Assembly (NCBI GenBank): GCA_002781745.1
Contig: PFFW01000102.1
Span: 1 to 64,000 of the forward strand
Length of the DNA: 64,000 nt
Origin: Rhodospirillales bacterium CG15_BIG_FIL_POST_REV_8_21_14_020_66_15
GTDB lineage: Bacteria; Pseudomonadota; Alphaproteobacteria; Rhodospirillales; Casp-alpha2
Reading direction: 5' to 3'
The notes below the pieces were generated by a model, which made no database searches, was not told where the DNA came from, and was given only the letters and a program-made list of their open reading frames with translations. Each line of letters starts with the position of its first letter. Positions within the stretch are counted from its first letter, which is position 1. Shown piece after piece: positions 16,849 to 25,861 of the stretch. Made by a program: the position numbers and the translations under genes.

Positions 16849-17328
16849 ATGCTGCTTGAAGGATCCTGCGCCTGCGGCGCCGTGACGTTCACCGTCGAAA
16901 CCCCCGCCCCCTACCCCTACTGCCGCTGCTACTGCCCCGACTGCCGCAAGACGACCGGATCGGGCGGTTTCGCGTCCTGGATGGTGGCGAATGCCGACAG
17001 CTTGCAGGTGACGGGCGACGACCAACTGGCCAAATACCACGGCGAATGCCCGGATGGTCACGAAACCCCGGGAGCCCGCCACTTCTGCCGGAAATGCGGC
17101 TCGCACCTTTGGTTTTTCGACCCGCGCTGGCCTGATGACCTACACCCCTTCGCGTCGGCCATCGACACGCCGCTGCCCCTGCCGCCCAAATACGTGGAGT
17201 ACAATCTGGCCCATATCGCGCCCTGGGTGCCCAGGCCGGAAGCGGGCCCCGCCCATGAACTGTGCGACGGCTCCTATACGGTCGGCATGAAGGAATGGCA
17301 CCGGCGCAACGGCCTGGCCGAGGATTGA
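16849..17328 (+). CDS. GFA family (CENP-V/formaldehyde-activating) zinc protein
   Basis: A 159-residue protein with the GFA zinc sites in order: 'CACGAVTF' (near 5), 'CRCYCPDCRKTTGSG' (near 25) and 'FCRKCGSHLWFF' (near 80). The name comes from glutathione-dependent formaldehyde-activating enzyme, but most members have unknown roles and 'GFA' should not be read as proof of that activity. It follows purK by about 60 bases and has its own AAGGAGG ribosome site. Confidence 0.88.
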   Translation: MLLEGSCACGAVTFTVETPAPYPYCRCYCPDCRKTTGSGGFASWMVANADSLQVTGDDQLAKYHGECPDGHETPGARHFCRKCGSHLWFFDPRWPDDLHPFASAIDTPLPLPPKYVEYNLAHIAPWVPRPEAGPAHELCDGSYTVGMKEWHRRNGLAED

Positions 17329-17365
17329 GCGCATACGGACCGCGATAAGATGGCTTGGCGGCGGA

Positions 17366-18229
17366 TCAGGCGGCGCCGGCTAGGTCGTCCAGGGTGATGC
17401 GGCGCAGCTTGTAGGCTTCCAGAAGCTCGACCTCCACGGCAACGGAGCGGCCGAGTTCGGCCAGCACCGTGTTGCGCACGAAGCGCTTCAGGTCCTCGGT
17501 CTGGCCGGGAAACACCAGGATGTTGGTCAGAAGCTCGCGGCGCACCAGGGGCGGAAAGGCCAGCAGTTCGCCGACCAGAAGCTGCTTCACCGCCGTCGGG
17601 ATGCGCAGACTGCCGAACAGGCGGTCGAGGCAGAAGCTGTAGATGCCGAAATCCAGGCGCCCGGCCACGTCGGCGGTGAACGCCTTGAACTCCTCGACGA
17701 AGGCGGGCGGGGTCATGGCGCCGTCCATCATGCGGCGGACGACCTCCAGGAACTGGCGATAGCGCGCCCGCGCGGGGCTCAGCTGGTCGTTCAGTTCCGC
17801 CTCGAGGGATCTGATCTCGGCCTCGCGAAAGCCGCGCTCCAGCAGCGCACGGGCGTTGTCGCGCACGCGGTCGTCCAGAGCCTGTTCCTCGATCAACTGG
17901 AACAGACGCTCGTAGGCGTCACGGTCGCGCCGCGCCCTCAGCTTCTTGGCATGCTGGCCCAGAGGCAGGATCGCCGCCTGGGCGACCAGCTTGTCGCGCG
18001 AATAGATCGCCGCCATGGCGGCCGCGTCGGCGGGGATGGCGGCGTTGCGCTCGAAATCCTCGGTGATCACGAAGCGGTGGCCGTCGGCCACCGTGAGATA
18101 GCGGTTGAGCTTGCAGCATTCCAGGAAATGATCGGCCAGATTGACCGGAGCGACGGCGGTTCTTGGCGGAAAGGCCCGACCGTTGACCGGCTTGGCGGCG
18201 GCGGATGTGCCGGATTGCGCAGGGCTCAC
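17366..18229 (-). CDS. Conserved hypothetical helical protein
   Basis: I do not recognise this 287-residue protein. It has no signal peptide or membrane segment. The N-terminal 30 residues are low-complexity. The remainder looks largely helical and charged, with a dimer-like helix around 'EAEIRSLEAELNDQLSPARA' near residue 145. Codon use matches the core genes, so it is probably a lineage-specific native gene. It sits downstream of COQ9 and def on the same strand but about 107 bases away, so co-transcription is uncertain. Confidence 0.65.
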   Translation of the reverse strand: MSPAQSGTSAAAKPVNGRAFPPRTAVAPVNLADHFLECCKLNRYLTVADGHRFVITEDFERNAAIPADAAAMAAIYSRDKLVAQAAILPLGQHAKKLRARRDRDAYERLFQLIEEQALDDRVRDNARALLERGFREAEIRSLEAELNDQLSPARARYRQFLEVVRRMMDGAMTPPAFVEEFKAFTADVAGRLDFGIYSFCLDRLFGSLRIPTAVKQLLVGELLAFPPLVRRELLTNILVFPGQTEDLKRFVRNTVLAELGRSVAVEVELLEAYKLRRITLDDLAGAA

Positions 18230-18335
18230 GGGCCGCGTCTCCTTCGTCTCAATATCTCAACCTTCCCGGGGAAAAGCATAGCCGACCCGGCCGCCCTCCG
18301 AAAGGTTTCCATAATCCGGGAACACCGGGGCGGGA

Positions 18336-19040
18336 TCAGGCCGCGCGGCCCGTACCGGGCCGCGACGCCGCCCTCAGGCGTTTCAGCAGGCCGAACGGCG
18401 ACGGCAGACGGTCCAGCGCCTGCTGCGCCTTGGCCGTATACATGGGAATCTTCAGAACGCCGGCGATGCGGCGGTCCAGGAATCCCCAGGTATCTTCGAA
18501 TCCATCGGACGAATCGGCGAGCCAGTAGAGGATGGTGGAGGTATAGACCGGCGCCAGCAAGGCGCGCTTCGTATAGTGGTTGAAGTCGGCCGCCCGGTCG
18601 CCCGCCGCGTACCAGACGTGGTCGCAGGTACGCCAGGTCATGCGCGCGGCAAGCGGCCCGTTCTGCGGCAGGGCCAGGAACGACAGCAGGCGGCGGATGG
18701 CCTCGCGGTAGGGCGCGTTCAGCTCCAGCCGCACCCGCACGCAGGCGGCCACGCGCGCGCGCACCTTCATGGCGTCCAGGTCCATCTTGTCCAGCTCGGC
18801 CAGCATCCGCCGGTCGGACCAGTCGGCGAAATGGTCGGCCGCGTCGGCGGGCCCGCCAGGGAAGGCGCGCCGCACGTCAGCCGCGCCAAGACCCAGGTCC
18901 CCTGCCCCCGTTTCCAGGGATTTCCGTGACCAGCCGTCGAACGGCACGTGTTCGAGCATCGCCGCGATCAGGCGGTCGCGCAGGTCCCGATGGCGGGCCC
19001 GGGCCTCGTCGGCGGTCATGCGTTTGCGGGTCGCGGTCAT
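18336..19040 (-). CDS. COQ9 family protein (ubiquinone biosynthesis accessory)
   Basis: A 234-residue protein of the COQ9 family, a TetR-like fold with a lipid-binding C-terminal domain that assists ubiquinone hydroxylation in mitochondria and alphaproteobacteria. Recognisable parts are the N-terminal 'LIAAMLEHVPFDGWS' and the C-terminal 'DWSDRRMLAELDKMDL' and 'DTWGFLDRRIAGVLKIP'. The start overlaps the def stop by four bases (ATGA), so it is coupled to def. COQ9 next to rpsU is a recurrent alphaproteobacterial arrangement. Confidence 0.9.
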   Translation of the reverse strand: MTATRKRMTADEARARHRDLRDRLIAAMLEHVPFDGWSRKSLETGAGDLGLGAADVRRAFPGGPADAADHFADWSDRRMLAELDKMDLDAMKVRARVAACVRVRLELNAPYREAIRRLLSFLALPQNGPLAARMTWRTCDHVWYAAGDRAADFNHYTKRALLAPVYTSTILYWLADSSDGFEDTWGFLDRRIAGVLKIPMYTAKAQQALDRLPSPFGLLKRLRAASRPGTGRAA

Positions 19041-19606
19041 GCGGCTTCTCCGTCCTCGTTTGCGTCGTCGGCCGCCGGGTCCATGGCCGTGCGGGAGGCC
19101 CGCGCCATCTCCTCGACGAAGCCGAAAGTGGAAAGTTCCGTCATCCGCATGGGATAGAGGATGCCGTCCAGATGGTCGCATTCGTGCTGTACCACGCGGG
19201 CGTGATAGCCCTTGGCCTCACGCTCGAAGGACTTGCCGTTCAGGCCATGGGCGCGATAGCGGATATGCGTGTGGCGCGGCACGCGGCCGGTCATCTCCGG
19301 CAGCGACAGGCAGCCCTCCCAGCCTTCCTCGGTCGCGTCGCCGACAAGCTCGATCACCGGATTGACCAACACGGTCAGCGGCACTTCCTTCTTGTCCTCG
19401 GTGCGTTCGCCCGGCACGCGGAACACGACGACGCGCAGCGGCACATGGACCTGGGGCGCGGCCAGCCCGATGCCCGGCGCGTCAGCCATGGTTTCGACCA
19501 TGTCGGCGACCAGGCCGTGGATCCGCCGGTCGGTAGGGTCCTGGACCGGCTGGGCCGTGCCCATCAGCACCGGATGCCCCATGCGCGCGATCTTCAGTAT
19601 GGCCAT
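19037..19606 (-). CDS. def: Peptide deformylase
   Basis: A 189-residue deformylase that removes the formyl group from new N-terminal methionines. All three metal motifs are present: 'GIGLAAPQV' (near 45), 'EGCLSLPEM' with the metal cysteine, and 'QHECDHLDG' with the two metal histidines and catalytic glutamate. The ORF track extends 63 codons upstream; the ATG at 19606 follows AGAGGAC and gives the family's usual start 'MAILKIARMGHPVL'. It is transcribed divergently from rpsU. Confidence 0.95.
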   Translation of the reverse strand: MAILKIARMGHPVLMGTAQPVQDPTDRRIHGLVADMVETMADAPGIGLAAPQVHVPLRVVVFRVPGERTEDKKEVPLTVLVNPVIELVGDATEEGWEGCLSLPEMTGRVPRHTHIRYRAHGLNGKSFEREAKGYHARVVQHECDHLDGILYPMRMTELSTFGFVEEMARASRTAMDPAADDANEDGEAA

Positions 19607-19723
19607 GGCCGATGTCCTCTTGGTCCGGGCCTCTCCGCGTCGATCCGACGCCGAAGATACCCGCGGAAAATAACACGTTTGCTCCTTCACAACGCGGTTT
19701 CGATGTGATAGAAGCCCGTCTTC

Positions 19724-19749
19724 CCGAACCGGTGATAACACAGGTTCGG
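19724..19749 (+). promoter_or_regulatory. Inverted repeat in the rpsU leader
   Basis: A perfect seven-base inverted repeat CCGAACC/GGTTCGG with a 12-base spacer lies 40 bases upstream of the rpsU start codon, between def and rpsU. It could be a leader hairpin or a protein-binding site. It is not followed by a clear T-run. Confidence 0.4.
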
Positions 19750-19789
19750 CTGGTTTTGTTGACTTTAAGATTAGGAGCGTGACCTTACC

Positions 19790-19993
19790 GTGCAAGTCAT
19801 TGTCCGAGACAACAACGTCGATCAGGCCCTTAAGGCCCTGAAAAAGAAGATGCAGCGCGAAGGCATCTTCCGCGAGATGAAACTGCGCCGCTCCTACGAA
19901 AAGCCCTCCGAACGCCGGGCCCGTGAAAAGGCCGAGGCCGTGCGCCGCGCCCGCAAGCTCGAGCGCAAGCGCCTGGAGCGCGAGGGCTTCTAG
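19790..19993 (+). CDS. rpsU: 30S ribosomal protein S21
   Basis: A 67-residue basic protein beginning '[20 protein letters not shown]', the alphaproteobacterial S21 signature, with an Arg/Lys-rich tail that contacts 16S rRNA near the anti-Shine-Dalgarno. The start is GTG, with AGGAG 12 bases ahead, which is a long spacing. Alphaproteobacterial S21 is of normal length here. Confidence 0.97.
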   Translation: MQVIVRDNNVDQALKALKKKMQREGIFREMKLRRSYEKPSERRAREKAEAVRRARKLERKRLEREGF

Positions 19994-20047
19994 GCAAGCC
20001 GGCCAGGCGGGGTGTCCCGCCCATCCGATTTTCCGTAATTGCCAGCG

Positions 20048-20069
20048 CCCGCTTCCCTGGTGAGGCGGG
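20048..20069 (+). terminator. Probable terminator after rpsU
   Basis: CCCGCTTC pairs with GAGGCGGG (one G-T pair) around a six-base loop and is followed by TGTTTGCATT. A smaller GGCGGG/CCCGCC hairpin lies just upstream (20006-20021), followed by GATTTTCC. Together they would end the rpsU transcript before the Maf gene. Confidence 0.5.
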
Positions 20070-20148
20070 TGTTTGCATTGCCCGGCCTTGACAGGCGGCC
20101 CGACAGGACCTACGCGGAAACAGCGTGGCGTCCTTGAAACGGGTACCG

Positions 20149-22143
20149 ATGGCTAACTCCGAGCTGCGACAGTACAACCTTGATTTCCTGAAGCAAGCGG
20201 CGCCGACCTTGCACGGCGTTCTTGCGGCGGCCGAAGGGCCCGCCGCCGGTCAATCCCCGGCCGCCCTCCAGAACCCCACCTTCGTCGCCCGCGTTTCCAT
20301 CGACCCGCCGCGCCCGGACGGCCGCGATCCGTACCTGGGCAGGTTCATCGGCGGCCTGATCGAGCGCGCATGCGAGGAAGACACCCCGTTCTTCGACGAA
20401 CCCGCCTTCACCCTGTCCACCGCCCTGGCGGTCGTCGGCGACCCGGCCCCCGACGCCCTGGCGGACATGGTCGGCCGCACGCGCTGCATCTACCTGTTCG
20501 TCGTCGTCGATGACACCGGCCGGTTCGCAGCACAACTGGACCGCCAGGACTGGCCGGCGGTCGCCGACCGGGTGCGGCGCCGCGGCGGCCAGATATTCTT
20601 CATTCTCGGCGGCGACGCCGTCCAGATCAGCGGGGAAATCTGCTCGACGCTGGCCTCGACCGCACCCGCCGCCATCGACGGATTGGCACTGACGGCGTTC
20701 GGCCAGGGCACCCTGGCGAAGGAACTTGCCGATACCCTGGGCCGGCTGGGATTTCGCGCGCTCGCGACCCTGGGCACCTTCTATGACGAATGCCTGATGC
20801 TGCGGAATTCGGAGCAGAACCTGCGCCGTCCCAATATCCTGCTCTACCGCAACCGAACGCGGCTGCGACCCGGCATCGCGGCGCTGATCGTCGGCAGCGG
20901 GCCCTCGCTCGACGCCGACCTCCCCTTCCTCGCCGGACACCAGGACAAGGCGGTCATCATCAGTTGCGGTTCGGCCCTGGCGGCTTTGCTGGCGGCGGGG
21001 ATACGGCCGGATTTTCACGTCGAACTGGAAAACATTGACGTCATGCCGACCCTGCGGCCGGCGGCGGAGCGCCATGACCTTTCCGGCATTCCCCTGATCG
21101 CGCCGGCCTCGGTCGATCCAGAGGCAGCGCGCCATTTCGACCGCATCGTCTTCGGTTTCCGGCCCAACCTGTGCAACCAGCCGCTCTACGGCCTGGACGA
21201 CGGCAGCCAGCCCATCCTCTGCGAACCGACGGTGGTCAACCTGGCGCTGGCTTTCGCCCGCGAACGAAATTTCCCGGAGATCTGCTTCTTCGGCGTCGAC
21301 ATGGGCACCAGGGCGCAGCAGGCCGACCACGACCACGCCAAGGGAACCTGGCACCGGGACACCGCCAGCGGCTACCGGGCCGTCGCCTACGACATCGCCG
21401 TTCCGGCCAATTTCGGCGGCACCAGCTATACCTCGACCGGGCTGTACCAGGCGCTCCACGCCCTGTCCCTCGCGGTCTCGCGGGACGCCAGCGGCCGCCA
21501 CTACTTCAACTACAGCGACGGGGCGGAGATCGCAGGCGCCCGGCCGCTCCGCGCCGCCGACATGCGGCCGACGCCGCCCGGGCGGCCGAAGGCGAAGATC
21601 GTGCAGGACATCCTCGCCGACTTCCCGCCCTGGGACCCGACGCGCCTGCCCGACCCCTGGCCGGGAGCCGAGATGTGCCGGGTGATCGAAGACAGACTGG
21701 CGGCCACGCGCGGCCTGCTGAAAGGCATCCGCGATTTCTCCGACAAGGCCTATCTGCCCGCCATCGGCCAGTTGTTCCGCTATGGCGCGGGGCACCTGGC
21801 GCCGGCGCCGCCGGGCCCGGAAAGCTCCGCCAACATCCTGATCCGCGGCGCGGTCGGGGCGATGATGCTGTTCATGGAATACTACCTGAACCGCGTGACC
21901 ACCCCGGCCGACCAGGCCAAGGTGGGACAGGCATGCGTCGCACTGATCGACGCGGCGCTGGACGACCTGATGGCCGACGTGCGCGACCGTATCGGAGGCG
22001 ACGGTGTGCGAAACGTGCCGGAGTTCAACGATATCAGGCTACCGGCGGACGCGCGCTTTCCGGCGCATCCGACCGTGCCGCGCAACGCGCCCTGCCCCTG
22101 CGGATCGGGAAAACGTTACAAGGCCTGCCACGGGGTGGTTTAG
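20149..22143 (+). CDS. Maf-type motility accessory protein (flagellin glycosylation) with C-terminal SEC-C motif
   Basis: A 664-residue protein of the motility-associated factor group (DUF115, 6-hydroxymethylpterin-pyrophosphokinase MptE-like central domain). The central motif 'IVGSGPSLDADLPFL' lies near residue 250, followed by 'IRPDFHVELEN' and 'FFGVDMGT'. Maf proteins transfer nonulosonic acids (pseudaminic or legionaminic type) to flagellin. The last 15 residues 'PCPCGSGKRYKACHG' form a SEC-C zinc motif (CxC-x8-CH) like that of SecA, unusual on a Maf protein. The ATG at 20149 is preferred; a GTG eight codons upstream is possible. No flagellin or sugar gene is adjacent. Confidence 0.82.
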   Translation: MANSELRQYNLDFLKQAAPTLHGVLAAAEGPAAGQSPAALQNPTFVARVSIDPPRPDGRDPYLGRFIGGLIERACEEDTPFFDEPAFTLSTALAVVGDPAPDALADMVGRTRCIYLFVVVDDTGRFAAQLDRQDWPAVADRVRRRGGQIFFILGGDAVQISGEICSTLASTAPAAIDGLALTAFGQGTLAKELADTLGRLGFRALATLGTFYDECLMLRNSEQNLRRPNILLYRNRTRLRPGIAALIVGSGPSLDADLPFLAGHQDKAVIISCGSALAALLAAGIRPDFHVELENIDVMPTLRPAAERHDLSGIPLIAPASVDPEAARHFDRIVFGFRPNLCNQPLYGLDDGSQPILCEPTVVNLALAFARERNFPEICFFGVDMGTRAQQADHDHAKGTWHRDTASGYRAVAYDIAVPANFGGTSYTSTGLYQALHALSLAVSRDASGRHYFNYSDGAEIAGARPLRAADMRPTPPGRPKAKIVQDILADFPPWDPTRLPDPWPGAEMCRVIEDRLAATRGLLKGIRDFSDKAYLPAIGQLFRYGAGHLAPAPPGPESSANILIRGAVGAMMLFMEYYLNRVTTPADQAKVGQACVALIDAALDDLMADVRDRIGGDGVRNVPEFNDIRLPADARFPAHPTVPRNAPCPCGSGKRYKACHGVV

Positions 22144-22529
22144 CTCAACGCCCCGTCGCCCATGAAGAACCGGACAACATCGACATAGTCGATTGCAAGA
22201 GATGTCAAGTCCGTCGCCATGACGGCCCACAACCATTTGCCGTAGACGGTCGACGTGTCGAAACCGCGCCGCCGCCGCCACAGATAAATGACGACAGGCG
22301 TCCAGAAAACGACATGGGCGAGGCCGAGAATCCGGGTATAGCCGTAGGTCTGGAACAAATACTCAATCATGATCCAGGCACCAGCCATGCTGGCCAGCAC
22401 CCATCTTGCCTCGACATGCCGGATAAACGCGAGGCACAACAAATTGATCAGCCCCATCCACATGACCCAGACCGTGACCCACGGCGGGCCGGCCATGATG
22501 TGACCCATCATTTCCAAAGCAGCCTCCAA
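22140..22529 (-). CDS. Small hypothetical membrane protein
   Basis: A 129-residue protein with about four hydrophobic helices ('VTVWVMWMGLINLLCLAF', 'WVLASMAGAWIMIEYLF', 'ILGLAHVVFWTPVVIYLW', and a weaker last one). I cannot assign a family with confidence. It converges on the Maf gene and the two stops overlap by four bases. It is upstream of pntB on the same strand but not obviously part of that operon. Confidence 0.7.
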   Translation of the reverse strand: MEAALEMMGHIMAGPPWVTVWVMWMGLINLLCLAFIRHVEARWVLASMAGAWIMIEYLFQTYGYTRILGLAHVVFWTPVVIYLWRRRRGFDTSTVYGKWLWAVMATDLTSLAIDYVDVVRFFMGDGALS

Positions 22530-22563
22530 AATGAACGGCGGTGCGCCGGAGGCGTTCCCCGTC

Positions 22564-23958
<1,395 letters not shown>

Positions 23959-23972
23959 CGGTCAGGCCTCCC

Positions 23973-24392
23973 CTATTTCTTCTCTTTTTTCTTGAACATG
24001 GACAGCATGCGCTGCGTCACGATGAAGCCGCCGAAGATGTTCACCGATGCCAGCGTGATGGCCAGGAAACCCATCCACGACGAGAAGTCCATGCCCTTTG
24101 GCCCGGCCGCCAGGATGCCGCCGACGATGATCACCGACGAGATGGCGTTGGTCACGCCCATGAGCGGCGAATGCAGCGCCGGGGTGACCGACCACACCAC
24201 ATAGTAGCCGACGAAGCAGGCCAGCACGAACACGGTGAACAGGCCGAGGAAGCTGTCGTGCCCTCCCATGGCGGGGGCCTGTTGGGCGACGACGGCGGCG
24301 GCGTCCGCCGCCAACTTCTGCGTCTGCTCCAGAAGCTGCGCGGCGCCGGCCGCAAGGGCTTCCGCCTGCTTGGCGATCGTTGCGGTATCCAT
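23973..24392 (-). CDS. pntAB: NAD(P) transhydrogenase subunit alpha, part 2 (PntAB)
   Basis: A 139-residue subunit carrying the membrane helices that in E. coli are fused to the end of PntA. The N-terminal 45 residues are Ala/Gln-rich and helical; three or four hydrophobic segments follow ('[16 protein letters not shown]', '[15 protein letters not shown]', '[17 protein letters not shown]'), ending in a Lys-rich tail. The split alpha subunit is the form known from Rhodospirillum rubrum. It sits two bases after pntAA and 14 before pntB. Confidence 0.94.
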   Translation of the reverse strand: MDTATIAKQAEALAAGAAQLLEQTQKLAADAAAVVAQQAPAMGGHDSFLGLFTVFVLACFVGYYVVWSVTPALHSPLMGVTNAISSVIIVGGILAAGPKGMDFSSWMGFLAITLASVNIFGGFIVTQRMLSMFKKKEKK

Positions 24393-24394
24393 CG

Positions 24395-25660
24395 TCAGTT
24401 CCCCTTGTCCTGGGCCGCGTCATCGGAGGTCCCAGCCGGCTTGTCGTCGGCCTTCTTGGCGGCTGCTTTCTTGGCCGGCGCCTTCTTCTCGGCCGGCGCC
24501 TTGGCGCCCATGGCCTCCTTGACCCGCGCGTTCACGACCTCTCCGTCGCGGGTGACGCAGCAGCCCTTGACGATCTCGTCATCCCAGTCGATGGCCAGCG
24601 TGCCCTTCTTCTCCTTGTCCGTAAGCGGCGTCAGGAAGTTCAGAAGGTTTTTGGCGTACAGGTCCGACGCGGTCTGAGCCAGGCGTCCGGGCAGGTTGAA
24701 CCGGCCGACGATCTTCACGCCGTTCGCCGTGGTGACGATCTCGCCCGGCTTCGACATTTCGCAGTTGCCGCCCGCCTCGACCGCCAGGTCGACGATCACC
24801 GCGCCCGCCTGCATGCTGGAGACCATCTCCTTGGTGATCACCTTGGGCGCCGGGCGCCCGGGAATCAGCGCCGTGGTGACGACGATGTCCTGCTTCTTGA
24901 TGTGCTCGGCCACCACCTGCTTCTGCTTGTCGTAGTATTCCTTGGGCATCTCCTTGGCGTAGCCGCCTTCGGTCTGGGCGTCCTTCTCCATCTCGGGATC
25001 GACGACCAGGAACTTGCCGCCCAGGCTTTCCACCTGTTCCTTGGTGGCGGGTCGCACGTCCGTGGCGGTGACCACGGCGCCCAGCCGCTTGGCCGTGGCG
25101 ATGGCCTGCAGGCCGGCGACGCCGACCCCCATGATGAAGGCCTTGGCCGGCGGCACGGTGCCCGCCGCCGTCATCATCATGGGAATCCCGCGGCCGAATT
25201 CGGCGGCGGCTTCCAGAATCGCGCGATAGCCCGCAAGGTTGGCCTGCGAGGAAAGCACATCCATGCTCTGGGCCCGGGAAATCCGGGGCACCAGTTCCAT
25301 GGCGAAGGTGGTGATCCCGGCCTTGGCGTAGGCGGCGACGTCGTCGGGCGAGGTCAGGGCCGCAAGCTGCGAGATCAGCACGGCGCCCTTTTTCATCTGG
25401 CCAGGCAGCGCGCCCGAGCCCGAGGTCGCCGGCGGGTTGACCATCAGGACGATGTCGGCGGTCTTCACCGCCGTGGCGGCGCCGGCGGCGATATGGGCGC
25501 CCGCGTCCTTGAAGGTGTCGTCGGAAAGGCTGGCGGCCTCGCCCGCGCCCTTCTCGACCGTGACCTCGTAGCCCAGGCCGATCAGTTTCTGCACCACCTG
25601 GGGAGAAACGGCGACGCGGGTTTCACCGGCGCGGGTTTCCTTCGGAATTGCAATCTTCAT
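24395..25660 (-). CDS. pntAA: NAD(P) transhydrogenase subunit alpha, part 1 (PntAA)
   Basis: A 421-residue soluble NAD(H)-binding domain I. It starts with '[20 protein letters not shown]' and has the alanine-dehydrogenase/PNT fold, including '[20 protein letters not shown]' and the dinucleotide turn '[18 protein letters not shown]'. The family core ends near residue 380; the last 40 residues are a Lys/Ala/Asp-rich extension ('[14 protein letters not shown]') with no counterpart in the classic enzyme. It is the first gene of the operon, behind a promoter region shared with the divergent ggt. Confidence 0.95.
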   Translation of the reverse strand: MKIAIPKETRAGETRVAVSPQVVQKLIGLGYEVTVEKGAGEAASLSDDTFKDAGAHIAAGAATAVKTADIVLMVNPPATSGSGALPGQMKKGAVLISQLAALTSPDDVAAYAKAGITTFAMELVPRISRAQSMDVLSSQANLAGYRAILEAAAEFGRGIPMMMTAAGTVPPAKAFIMGVGVAGLQAIATAKRLGAVVTATDVRPATKEQVESLGGKFLVVDPEMEKDAQTEGGYAKEMPKEYYDKQKQVVAEHIKKQDIVVTTALIPGRPAPKVITKEMVSSMQAGAVIVDLAVEAGGNCEMSKPGEIVTTANGVKIVGRFNLPGRLAQTASDLYAKNLLNFLTPLTDKEKKGTLAIDWDDEIVKGCCVTRDGEVVNARVKEAMGAKAPAEKKAPAKKAAAKKADDKPAGTSDDAAQDKGN

Positions 25661-25771
25661 GGTTCTGATCCCCTGGCGCTTGGGCCTTTTATTCAGCTAG
25701 CCCCGCTATATGACCTGTCTGCCGCGCTTGCACAAGTGCCGCACAGCCTTTAAATCCTGCGTCGGAATGCT

Positions 25772-25818
25772 TTTCCATGAAATGAAAATATAGTGGAAAT
25801 ATTTCCGTATCATGGAAA
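25772..25818. promoter_or_regulatory. Nested palindromic operator-like site between pntAA and ggt
   Basis: The outer arms TTTCCATGA and TCATGGAAA are perfectly complementary. Between them lies a perfect 12-base palindrome GGAAATATTTCC. Together they present four TGGAAA-like half-sites in alternating orientation. The site lies about 43 bases ahead of ggt and 112 ahead of pntAA, in a locally AT-rich intergenic stretch. It looks like a binding site for a dimeric or tetrameric regulator; the protein is unknown. Confidence 0.6.
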
Positions 25819-25861
25819 CTTCATCCTCCCGATCGCTCCGCCCACTTAGGAAACCGTCGTA

